Below are positions 25,802 through 33,755 of a stretch of DNA of 64,000 nt, one piece after another. The notes under the pieces are model-generated. The model was not told where the DNA came from and did not search any database. It worked only from the letters and a program-made list of their open reading frames with translations. The position numbers and the translations under genes were made by a program. Origin of the DNA: an uncultured Phycisphaerae bacterium (GTDB lineage Bacteria > Planctomycetota > Phycisphaerae > Sedimentisphaerales > Anaerohalosphaeraceae); the NCBI GenBank assembly GCA_937949545.1, contig CALEDR010000002.1:83255-147254 (forward strand). Reading direction: 5' to 3'. Position 1 is the stretch's first letter. Each line of letters opens with the position of its first letter.

Positions 25802-25814
25802 CTCAAATATTGAG
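25802..25814. promoter_or_regulatory. Candidate ROK operator, site 2
   Basis: Perfect inverted repeat CTCAA-ATA-TTGAG, four bases after the -10 box, where a bound repressor would block transcription start. Arms are identical to site 1. Confidence 0.68.
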
Positions 25815-25874
25815 GATAAAATTTTCTTTTTCTGTGCCCTTATTTAAGTTTAACAAGTTTAAGGAGTCCAGCCG

Positions 25875-26693
25875 ATGGCGGATTGGTTTGATGTGAAAGA
25901 TAAATGTGTGGTGATTACCGGCGGGGCGGGGATTTTATGCGGGGCAATTGCGGAGGATTTGGCTTCCGCCGGCGCAAAGGTCTGTATTGCGGACTATGAT
26001 GAAATGCGAGCGAAGGAATTGGCCCAAAAGATTGAATCAAAAGGGCATTTTGCGATGCCGCTTCGCATCAATGTTCTGGACAAAAAAGAGATTCAGGAGG
26101 CGTTTTCCTGTGCCAGGGAGACAATGGGGCGTGTGGATGTGCTGATTAACGGCGCCGGCGGGAATAAGAAAGAAGCGACTACATCGGAACAGATGCCGTT
26201 TTTTGACCTGCCGGAGGAAGCGCTTCGCTCTGTATTCGAATTGAATTTTATGGGGACATTTCTGCCTTCTCAGGTTTTTGGGCGGTATTTCGCTCAGCAA
26301 AAGAAGGGGGTTATTCTGAATATTTCGAGTATGAGCGCATTCAGCCCCCTTACGAAAGTGGTCGGCTATTCGGCGGCCAAGGCGGCGGTAAGCAATTTTA
26401 CGGAATGGCTGGCAGTGCATATGTGTCAGAATTATTCGCCCCAGATTCGCGTGAATGCGATTGCGCCGGGCTTTTTCCTGACCCAGCAGAACCGGTATTT
26501 GCTGACGGATGAAAAGACGGGGGCTTTGACGCCGCGGGGACAGACGATTATTGCTCATACGCCGATGGGACGATTCGGAAGCCCGGAGGAACTGTGCGGG
26601 ACCGTCCGCTGGCTGATCAGCGACGCCTCCCGTTTTGTGACCGGTGTGGTGGTGCCGATTGACGGCGGTTTTAATGCATTCAGCGGTGTTTAG
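25875..26693 (+). CDS. SDR oxidoreductase, probable D-mannonate (fructuronate) oxidoreductase
   Basis: A 272-residue short-chain dehydrogenase resembling the SDR-type UxuB (Bacillus YjmF), which interconverts D-fructuronate and D-mannonate with NAD(H). The cofactor motif is TGGAGILCGAIAEDLA near residue 14, NGAGG follows near residue 92, the catalytic Ser is in NISSMSAF and the Tyr/Lys pair in GYSAAKAA. The ending GGFNAFSGV is typical of the mannonate oxidoreductase branch. AAGGAG precedes the ATG at good distance. It is the first gene of the seven-gene operon, and uxaC downstream would supply fructuronate, which supports the substrate call. Confidence 0.82.
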   Translation: MADWFDVKDKCVVITGGAGILCGAIAEDLASAGAKVCIADYDEMRAKELAQKIESKGHFAMPLRINVLDKKEIQEAFSCARETMGRVDVLINGAGGNKKEATTSEQMPFFDLPEEALRSVFELNFMGTFLPSQVFGRYFAQQKKGVILNISSMSAFSPLTKVVGYSAAKAAVSNFTEWLAVHMCQNYSPQIRVNAIAPGFFLTQQNRYLLTDEKTGALTPRGQTIIAHTPMGRFGSPEELCGTVRWLISDASRFVTGVVVPIDGGFNAFSGV

Positions 26694-26709
26694 TAGGTGG
26701 GTGAACGAT

Positions 26710-27975
26710 ATGCTTTATTATGCATCCGGCAATCCGCAGGGGGAATTGACGCCTGAACAGATGCGGGAAGGGCTTCTGTCGGCGCTGGAGCAGCTGGGCC
26801 CCCGTCGAAAAGTGCTGGCGGTGCCGCCGGATATCACCCGGCTGCATTCGCAGGCAGGTCTTCTGACCAGGATGGCCTGGGATTATTATGGGGCGGCTTT
26901 GACGGACGTGCTGCCGGCTATCGGGACCCATCGACCGATGACGCCGGAGGAAATCCGGAAAATGTATCCGGGGATGCCGCTGTCGATGTTCCGGGTTCAC
27001 GACTGGCGAAACGGGATTGTAACGATGGGAATGGTCCCGGGGGATTTTGTTCGTCAGGTGAGCGAAGGAAAGGTTGATTACGACTGGCCGGCGCAGGTGG
27101 ACCGTCTGCTGGTTGAAGGCGGATATGACCTGATTCTTTCGATCGGCCAGGTGGTGCCTCACGAGGTGACGGGGATGGCCAATTACAATAAGAATATCCT
27201 GGTGGGCACCGGCGGGTCGGAGGGCATCAACAAAAGCCATTTCCTCGGGGCGGTTTATGGAATGGAGCGGATGATGGGCCGCGCGGATACGCCGGTTCGT
27301 CGGGTCTTGAATTATGCGTCTGAGCATTTTTTGAAGGATCTGCCGATTCTCTATGTGCTGACGGTGGTGGACGGGGGAGGCGGCCGGCCGAAGGTGCGGG
27401 GGCTGTTTATCGGCGAGGATACGGAATGCTTTCTGCAGGCGGCTCGGCTGGCCCTGCAGGTCAATTTTACGATGCTCGAACGACCGCTGAAGAAGACCGT
27501 AGTCTATCTGGATCCGGAAGAATACAAAAGCACCTGGCTGGGCAATAAAAGCATTTACCGCACGCGGATGGCGATGGCGGACGCCGGGGAGTTGATTGTC
27601 CTGGCGCCGGGGCTTGTCGAGTTTGGCGAGGATGCTCAGATTGACCGGCTCATCCGCAAGTACGGGTATGTCGGAACGGAGCGTGTGCTGGCACTGACGG
27701 CGGAGAATGAAGATTTGCAGGCCAATCTGAGTGCGGCGGCTCATTTGATTCACGGCTCTTCGGAGGGGCGTTTTTTGGTGCGGTACTGCCCAGGCAAACT
27801 GAGTCGAAAAGAAATTGAATCGGTGGGGTTTGCGTGGGGGGATTTGAAAGAGATGGTGAAAAAATACAAGCCGGCCGAGCGCACGGATGGGTTTCATACT
27901 GTGGACGGCGAGGATGTGTTTTTCATTTCCAATCCGGGCTTGGGGCTTTGGGCCTATCGGGAACGTTTTCAATGA
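26710..27975 (+). CDS. LarA-family nickel-dependent epimerase, possible D-mannonate/D-gluconate 2-epimerase
   Basis: A 421-residue member of the lactate racemase superfamily (DUF2088). The residues that matter in LarA are present: PPDITR with Arg44, THRPMT with His74 and Arg75, PHEVTG with His151, the pincer-lysine segment NYNKNILVG with Lys161, and NKSH with His177. LarA relatives racemise or epimerise 2-hydroxy acids, and one characterised group is a D-gluconate 2-epimerase. Between a mannonate-forming SDR and 6-phosphogluconate dehydrogenase, the natural reading is mannonate-gluconate interconversion; this is inference. The cofactor genes larB, larC and larE are not in the window. The ATG at 26710 is 16 bases after the SDR stop; a GTG three codons earlier is possible. 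Confidence 0.8.
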   Translation: MLYYASGNPQGELTPEQMREGLLSALEQLGPRRKVLAVPPDITRLHSQAGLLTRMAWDYYGAALTDVLPAIGTHRPMTPEEIRKMYPGMPLSMFRVHDWRNGIVTMGMVPGDFVRQVSEGKVDYDWPAQVDRLLVEGGYDLILSIGQVVPHEVTGMANYNKNILVGTGGSEGINKSHFLGAVYGMERMMGRADTPVRRVLNYASEHFLKDLPILYVLTVVDGGGGRPKVRGLFIGEDTECFLQAARLALQVNFTMLERPLKKTVVYLDPEEYKSTWLGNKSIYRTRMAMADAGELIVLAPGLVEFGEDAQIDRLIRKYGYVGTERVLALTAENEDLQANLSAAAHLIHGSSEGRFLVRYCPGKLSRKEIESVGFAWGDLKEMVKKYKPAERTDGFHTVDGEDVFFISNPGLGLWAYRERFQ

Positions 27976-28010
27976 AAAACAAAAAAACTTTTGAATTGGG
28001 AGATAGAAAG

Positions 28011-29462
28011 ATGGCACAGGCGGATATCGGCTTAATCGGACTGGCGGTGATGGGGGAGAATCTGATTTTGAATATGGAGAGCAAGGGCTTTACGGTGGCC
28101 TGCTACAATCGGACCGTCGAGAAGGTGGATGCCTTTCTGGCCGGCCGTGCGAAAGGCAAGAACATCATCGGCTGCCGTTCGATTGAGGAGCTGGTGAAGG
28201 TTTTAAAGAAGCCCCGCAAGATTATGATGATGGTCAAGGCGGGCAAGCCGGTGGATGAGTTCATCGAGCAGATTCTGCCGCATCTGGAGGATGGAGACAT
28301 TTTGATTGACGGCGGCAACAGTCATTTCCCCGATACGATTCGGCGGACCCAGTATGTGGAAAGCAAGGGCAAACTGTATATCGGTACGGGTGTGTCCGGC
28401 GGAGAGGAAGGGGCCCTGCGAGGCCCGTCGATTATGCCGGGCGGTTCGCCGGCGGCCTGGCCCCATGTGAAACCGATTTTCCAGAAGATTGCGGCCAAGA
28501 CGGATCAGGGCGAACCGTGCTGTGAATGGGTTGGTGAAAACGGAGCCGGCCATTTTGTCAAGATGGTGCACAACGGCATTGAGTACGGCGATATGCAGAT
28601 GATTGGCGAGACGTATCATCTGATGAAGGACGGCCTGGGAATGACCAACGAGGAAATGCATAAGGTCTTCGCCGAATGGTACGAAGGGGAGCTGAATTCG
28701 TATCTGATTGAGATTACCCGGGATATCCTGGCGTACAAGGATGAGGAAGGCAAGTATGTGCTGGATTTGATTCTGGATGCGGCGGGCCAGAAGGGTACGG
28801 GCAAATGGACGGTGATTGCGGCGCTGGATACCGGCCAGCCGCTGACGCTGATTGGAGAAGCAGTCTTTGCGCGGTGCCTGTCGGCCCTGAAGGAGGAGCG
28901 CCTGGCTGCTTCGAAGGTGCTCAGGGGGCCTCAGGCGTCCTTTCCGGGCGATAAGAAACAGATGATTGATGATTTGCGCAAGGCCCTGTACGCTTCCAAG
29001 ATTGTCAGTTATGCCCAGGGGTATCAGCTGATGCGGGCGGCGGCGGCGGAATACAAATGGAATCTGAACTACGGCGGGATTGCCCTGATGTGGCGGGGCG
29101 GCTGCATCATTCGGTCGGTCTTTTTGGGCAAGATTAAGGAGGCGTTTGACCGCAATCCGAATCTGTCGAATCTGCTGCTGGACCCGTTCTTTTCGGATGC
29201 GGTTCAGCAAGGTCAGTCCAGCTGGCGCCGGGTGGTCACGATGGCGGTCCAGATGGGGATACCGGTGCCGGCGATGGGCAGCGCCCTGGCGTTCTATGAC
29301 GGATACCGCAGCGAGCGTCTGCCGGCCAACCTGCTGCAGGCCCAGCGGGATTACTTCGGTGCGCATACGTACGAGCGGGTGGACCGGCCGCGTGGGCAGT
29401 ATTTCCATACGAACTGGACGGGACGGGGCGGTGAGACGTCTGCTTCGACGTATGTTGTGTAA
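28011..29462 (+). CDS. gnd: 6-phosphogluconate dehydrogenase, decarboxylating
   Basis: Oxidatively decarboxylates 6-phosphogluconate to ribulose 5-phosphate with NADP+. The 483-residue length is that of the long bacterial form. Motifs in order: IGLIGLAVMGENLILNMESKG (nucleotide fold, shortened: IGLAVMGENL), the Arg of CYNRTVEK, VSGGEEGALRGPSIMPGG, and HFVKMVHNGIEYGDMQ with the catalytic Lys and substrate-binding residues. The ATG at 28011 has GGGAG eight bases ahead; an ATG at 27972 that overlaps the larA-like stop as ATGA would add 13 residues. Being inside a hexuronate operon, rather than with zwf, is unusual and points to gluconate as a pathway intermediate. Confidence 0.95.
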   Translation: MAQADIGLIGLAVMGENLILNMESKGFTVACYNRTVEKVDAFLAGRAKGKNIIGCRSIEELVKVLKKPRKIMMMVKAGKPVDEFIEQILPHLEDGDILIDGGNSHFPDTIRRTQYVESKGKLYIGTGVSGGEEGALRGPSIMPGGSPAAWPHVKPIFQKIAAKTDQGEPCCEWVGENGAGHFVKMVHNGIEYGDMQMIGETYHLMKDGLGMTNEEMHKVFAEWYEGELNSYLIEITRDILAYKDEEGKYVLDLILDAAGQKGTGKWTVIAALDTGQPLTLIGEAVFARCLSALKEERLAASKVLRGPQASFPGDKKQMIDDLRKALYASKIVSYAQGYQLMRAAAAEYKWNLNYGGIALMWRGGCIIRSVFLGKIKEAFDRNPNLSNLLLDPFFSDAVQQGQSSWRRVVTMAVQMGIPVPAMGSALAFYDGYRSERLPANLLQAQRDYFGAHTYERVDRPRGQYFHTNWTGRGGETSASTYVV

Positions 29463-29482
29463 GGATGAGAAAGGGAACGGCG

Positions 29483-30904
29483 ATGCGACCGTTTATTCAC
29501 GAGGATTTTCTGCTGGAAACGAAGGCGGCTTCGCGTCTGTATCATGAATGCGCCGAAAAGATGCCGATTTATGATTACCATTGCCATCTGCCGGTGCGGC
29601 TGATTGCGGAGGATGCCTGCTTTGAAAATCTGACGCAGGCCTGGCTCAAAGGGGACCACTACAAATGGCGGGCGATGCGGACCAACGGCATTCCGGAGGA
29701 GCGGATTACCGGTTCGGCGTCGGATTGGGATAAGTTTTCCGCCTGGGCGGCCACGGTGCCTTATACCCTCCGCAATCCCCTGTATCACTGGACGCATCTG
29801 GAACTGAAGCGGTATTTCGGAATCGACCGGCTGCTGGGTCCGGACACGGCCGAGCGGATTTATGAGGCCTGCAGCGACCTGCTCAAGACCCCGGAATTCA
29901 GCATCCGCAATCTGCTGCGGAAGATGAATGTTCAGGTGCTCTGCACGACGGAGGACCCTCTGGATTCTCTCGAATGGCATCGGCAAATCCGGCAGGACGG
30001 ATTTGAGATTTTTGTACATACGGCCTGGCGGCCGGACAAGGCGCTGATGGCGGAAACCCCCGTTTTTTTAAATTCATGGCTGGATGGCCTGCAACAGGTT
30101 TCCGGCGTGGAGATTCGAACGTATTCGAATCTGCTGGAGGCGCTGCAGAGGCGTCATGATGAATTCCATGCCAACGGGTGCCGGCTGTCGGATTACGGGC
30201 TGGAGACGGTGTATGCGGCGCCGTACACGCGGCGGGAGGTCGAAACGGCTTTTTCGAAACTGCGGGCCGGACAGGCGCTGAACGAGCAAGAGCGGCTTCA
30301 GTACAAATCGGCCCTTCTGTATGATATGGCGGTGATGGATGCCAAGGCCGGCTGGGTGCTTCAGCTGCATCTGGGGGCCTTGCGCAACACCAACAGCAAG
30401 ATTATGAAGCGGCTGGGAGCCGATACCGGCTGTGATTCCATCGGGGATTTGGAAATCGCCCGTCCGCTGGCGGCCTTTCTGGACCGTCTGAACCGCGAAG
30501 ACCTGCTGCCCAAGACCATTCTGTACAATCTGAATCCGCGGGACAATGAACTGATGGCTGCGATGATCGGCAACTTTCAGGATGGATCCTGTCCGGGAAA
30601 ACTTCAATACGGTTCGGCGTGGTGGTTTCTGGACCAGAAAGACGGGATTGAAAAGCAGATAGAAGCCCTCTCGAATATGGGACTCTTGAGCCGGTTCGTG
30701 GGGATGCTGACGGATTCGAGGAGCTTTTTATCATTTCCACGACATGAATATTTTCGTAGAATTCTGTGCAATATCCTCGGCTCGGATGTGGAAAAGGGCC
30801 TTCTGCCGCCGGATTTTGAATGGCTGGGCCGGATTGTGGAGGATATTTGTTTTCGGAATGCGTGCCGTTATTTTGATATGGAATGTAAGCGTTGTGATTC
30901 GTGA
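29483..30904 (+). CDS. uxaC: Uronate isomerase
   Basis: Converts D-glucuronate to D-fructuronate and D-galacturonate to D-tagaturonate. The 473-residue protein belongs to the amidohydrolase superfamily; metal ligands His33 and His35 are in DYHCHLPV, and LQLHLGALRNTN, YNLNPRDN and QYGSAWWFLDQKDG are characteristic of UxaC. The ATG at 29483 has AAAGGGA at good spacing, whereas an ATG at 29465 abuts the gnd stop without one. It sits after gnd and before the TRAP transporter, six bases ahead of dctP. Confidence 0.96.
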   Translation: MRPFIHEDFLLETKAASRLYHECAEKMPIYDYHCHLPVRLIAEDACFENLTQAWLKGDHYKWRAMRTNGIPEERITGSASDWDKFSAWAATVPYTLRNPLYHWTHLELKRYFGIDRLLGPDTAERIYEACSDLLKTPEFSIRNLLRKMNVQVLCTTEDPLDSLEWHRQIRQDGFEIFVHTAWRPDKALMAETPVFLNSWLDGLQQVSGVEIRTYSNLLEALQRRHDEFHANGCRLSDYGLETVYAAPYTRREVETAFSKLRAGQALNEQERLQYKSALLYDMAVMDAKAGWVLQLHLGALRNTNSKIMKRLGADTGCDSIGDLEIARPLAAFLDRLNREDLLPKTILYNLNPRDNELMAAMIGNFQDGSCPGKLQYGSAWWFLDQKDGIEKQIEALSNMGLLSRFVGMLTDSRSFLSFPRHEYFRRILCNILGSDVEKGLLPPDFEWLGRIVEDICFRNACRYFDMECKRCDS

Positions 30905-30910
30905 GGGCCT

Positions 30911-31900
30911 ATGCGCAAAGGGCTTCTGATTTTTATCGGTCTGCTGCTGGTTTTGCTGGGGATTGGGTATGCCGTATCCGTGCTGCGCGGGGAGCAGGAG
31001 ATTCGAGTTCTTCGACTGGCACACAGTCTCAGCCCCCGTCATCCGGTTCATATTACGATGGAGTATATGGCCAAACTGGTGGAGGAGAAATCCGGCGGCC
31101 GGCTGATTGTGCAGATTTTTCCCAATGAGCAGCTGGGCTCGGAAAAGGAGCAGATTGAGGCCCTGCAGATTGGTTATATGTCGATGACCAAGACATCGAC
31201 GGCGCCGATGGAAGGATTTGTGCCGGAGATAAAAATCTTCGGGATTCCTTACCTGTTTCGTGATTCGGAGCATTTTTGGAAGGTTGCGCAGGGGCCGATC
31301 GGAAAGAAGCTTCTGGAGGCAGGAGCGGACAAAGGGCTTAAGGGGCTTTGCTATTATGATGCCGGGGCCCGAAGTTTTTATGCCAAAAAGCCGATTCAAA
31401 GTCCGGAGGACCTCAAAGGCCTGAAGGTGCGGGTGATGCAGAGTATTATGTCGATGCAGATGATTGAGACGATGGGCGGGGCCCCGACACCGATTGCTTG
31501 GGGGGAGCTGTACACCTCGTTGGATCAGGGGGTTGTGGATGCGGCCGAGAACAATCCGCCTTCGTTTGAGACGTCGCGTCATTTTGAAGTCTGCCGTTAT
31601 TATATCCTGGATGAGCATGTCCGTGTACCGGATATGCTGGTCATCAGCACGCGGGTGTGGGAGAGTCTGACGCCGGAGCAGCAGCGGATTTTGCAGGAGG
31701 CGGTGGATGAATCGGTTGTGTTTAATCGAAAATTGTGGGCGGAGGCGGAGCGAGCTTCGCTGGAGGCCGTTCGGGCGGCCGGCGTGACGATCATCGAGCC
31801 GGACAAAACCCTCTTTCAGCAGGCCGTCAAACCGATGTGGGAACGGTATAAGGGGACGGAACTGGGCGATTTGATTGAGCAGATTCAGGAGATTCACTGA
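30911..31900 (+). CDS. dctP: TRAP transporter solute-binding protein DctP
   Basis: Periplasmic ligand-binding protein of a tripartite ATP-independent transporter, 329 residues. Residues 1-24 form an uncleaved anchor or signal peptide (GLLIFIGLLLVLLGIGYAV). The mature part has the DctP fold: HPVHITMEYMAKLVEEKSGG, LGSEKEQIEALQIG, and the carboxylate-binding Arg region GLKVRVMQSIMS, followed by AENNPPSFETSRHFEV. Given uxaC and the mannonate enzymes upstream, glucuronate or galacturonate is the likely ligand; TRAP binding proteins for hexuronates are known. The stop overlaps the dctQ start by one base. Confidence 0.92.
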   Translation: MRKGLLIFIGLLLVLLGIGYAVSVLRGEQEIRVLRLAHSLSPRHPVHITMEYMAKLVEEKSGGRLIVQIFPNEQLGSEKEQIEALQIGYMSMTKTSTAPMEGFVPEIKIFGIPYLFRDSEHFWKVAQGPIGKKLLEAGADKGLKGLCYYDAGARSFYAKKPIQSPEDLKGLKVRVMQSIMSMQMIETMGGAPTPIAWGELYTSLDQGVVDAAENNPPSFETSRHFEVCRYYILDEHVRVPDMLVISTRVWESLTPEQQRILQEAVDESVVFNRKLWAEAERASLEAVRAAGVTIIEPDKTLFQQAVKPMWERYKGTELGDLIEQIQEIH

Positions 31901-32424
31901 TGGCCGAACGGGTTAAAAAGATTCTCGACGCGTGCCTGGAAATTTTAGTGATGGTGGTGGTCGGGATTCTGGTTTTGGATGTTCTCTGGCAGGTGTTCAG
32001 CCGATATGTGCTTCGGAATCCGAGCAAGTGGACGGAGGAGCTGGCGATTTTTCTTCTGATTTGGGTAGCTCTGCTGGGGGCGGCGGTGGCTACCGGTCGA
32101 GGAGCTCATTTGGGAATCGATTATTTTGTGCAGAAACTGCCGCGTCGGGATCAGATTGGGGTGGAGATTTTTATTTTTCTGTGCATTGTTCTTTTTGCCT
32201 TTTTTGTGATGATTGTCGGCGGGGCAGAGCTGGTTCGAATGACGCTGCGGCTGCAGCAGAAATCGCCGGCACTGGGGGTTCAGATGGGGTATGTGTATCT
32301 GGCGGTTCCCATCAGCGGTTTCTTTATGTTGCTGTACAGCGGGATCGGCCTATATGAACGAGCGGTACAGTTTTTCAAAAAATCTGAACAGAGAACGAAT
32401 GGACTTGCCAGCGAGGAGAAGTAA
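31900..32424 (+). CDS. dctQ: TRAP transporter small membrane subunit DctQ
   Basis: A 174-residue protein with four predicted membrane helices at about residues 15-37, 48-68, 88-108 and 128-150. The family marks FSRYVLRNPSKWTEELAIFLLIWVALLGAA (read in part as WTEELAIFLLIW) and the first cytoplasmic loop are clear. It overlaps dctP upstream and dctM downstream by one base each, so all three are translated together. It pairs with DctM to form the sodium-coupled membrane unit. Confidence 0.93.
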   Translation: MAERVKKILDACLEILVMVVVGILVLDVLWQVFSRYVLRNPSKWTEELAIFLLIWVALLGAAVATGRGAHLGIDYFVQKLPRRDQIGVEIFIFLCIVLFAFFVMIVGGAELVRMTLRLQQKSPALGVQMGYVYLAVPISGFFMLLYSGIGLYERAVQFFKKSEQRTNGLASEEK

Positions 32425-33725
32425 TGGATTTTCCGATTCAGATTCTGATTGTCAGTTTTGTGATTCTGCTGGTGCTGGGGGTTCCGGTGGCCTTTTCGAT
32501 GGGGATTGCAGCCCTGCTGGGAATGCTGGCGATGGGGGATTTGCCGGCCTGTGCGGCAATTGCACACAAAATGGCTACGGGGATTGATGAGTTTTCCCTG
32601 CTGGCGATTCCCTTTTTTATTCTTTCCGGATTGTTTATGGGGCGAGGAGGAATTGCCCGTCGGCTGATAGACTTTGCAAACGTTCTGGTGGGGCATTTCC
32701 GCGGAGGGCTGGCGCTGGTCAATATTCTGACGTGTATGCTGTTCGGGGCGATTTCCGGTTCAGCAACGGCGGCGGTGTCGAGCGTCGGGGGCTTTATGGT
32801 TCCCCTGATGAACAAGCGGGGGTATGACCGGGATTTCAATGCCTCCGTGACGATTACGGCGGCCACGACAGGCCTGCTGATTCCGCCGAGCAACGTGATG
32901 ATTGTCTATTCGCTGGCGACCGGCGGGGCGGTTTCCATCGCCGCGATTTTTATGGCGGGGGTTATTCCGGGGATTTTGGTCGGAGTGGGGCTGATGCTGG
33001 TCAGCAGTCTTATTTCCTGGAGGCGGAATTACGGTAAAGGTGAGACACTGACGGGGGGAGATTCCATTAAACGTTTCTTTCAAGCGATTCCGGCACTGTT
33101 GCTGATTGTGATAGTCATGGGCGGGATTTTGAAGGGGATTTTTACGGCGACAGAGGCCTCTGCGGTGGCAGTGCTGTATTCCTTTCTGTTGGCGGTGGTA
33201 TTTTATCGAGAGGTCAAATGGTCTGACATTCCGGGCATTCTGCTGCAGGCGGGGGTGATGACCTCAGTGGTGTTTCTGCTGATTGCCACGAGTATGGCGA
33301 TGAGCTGGGTGCTGGCCGCAGAACGAGTGCCGCAGGATATCAGTGCTTCTTTGCTGGGGCTGACGCATAACCGGATTTTGGTTTTGCTGATGATCAATCT
33401 GATTTTGCTGGCGGTGGGTACCTTTATGGATATGACGCCGGCGGTTTTGATTTTCACACCGATTTTTCTCCCGGTGGTGGCTACCTTTGGGGTCCATCCG
33501 CTTCATTTCGGCATCATTATGATTATGAATTTGTGTATTGGGCTGTGCACACCGCCGGTGGGGACGTGTTTGTTTTTGGGCTGCGGGATTGCAGAGACAA
33601 CTGTTACAAAAGTGATGAAGCAGATTGTCTATTTTTATGCGGCGATGGTTACCGTGCTGCTGATTTGTTCCTATGTTCCTTCTTTGTCACTGTGGCTGCC
33701 GAAACAGCTGGGGCTTTTAAAATAG
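32424..33725 (+). CDS. dctM: TRAP transporter large membrane subunit DctM
   Basis: A 433-residue membrane protein with about 12 hydrophobic segments, the channel-forming part of the TRAP system. Typical stretches are LGVPVAFSMGIAALLGML, IPFFILSGLFMGRGGIARRLIDFA, FGAISGSATAAVSSVG and the late GLCTPPVGTCLFLGCGIA. It ends the operon; the convergent glycyl radical enzyme gene ends 31 bases further on. There is no evident terminator in that short gap. Confidence 0.95.
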   Translation: MDFPIQILIVSFVILLVLGVPVAFSMGIAALLGMLAMGDLPACAAIAHKMATGIDEFSLLAIPFFILSGLFMGRGGIARRLIDFANVLVGHFRGGLALVNILTCMLFGAISGSATAAVSSVGGFMVPLMNKRGYDRDFNASVTITAATTGLLIPPSNVMIVYSLATGGAVSIAAIFMAGVIPGILVGVGLMLVSSLISWRRNYGKGETLTGGDSIKRFFQAIPALLLIVIVMGGILKGIFTATEASAVAVLYSFLLAVVFYREVKWSDIPGILLQAGVMTSVVFLLIATSMAMSWVLAAERVPQDISASLLGLTHNRILVLLMINLILLAVGTFMDMTPAVLIFTPIFLPVVATFGVHPLHFGIIMIMNLCIGLCTPPVGTCLFLGCGIAETTVTKVMKQIVYFYAAMVTVLLICSYVPSLSLWLPKQLGLLK

Positions 33726-33755
33726 GCGTCCGGCTCTCAGACGAAAACAATTCTC

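Noticed and set aside
26680..28017. Reverse-strand open frame of about 445 codons opposite the LarA-like gene
   Set aside because: Shadow; the forward gene has all its catalytic residues.
30731..31897. Reverse-strand open frame of about 388 codons opposite dctP
   Set aside because: Basic, repetitive composition typical of an antisense shadow.
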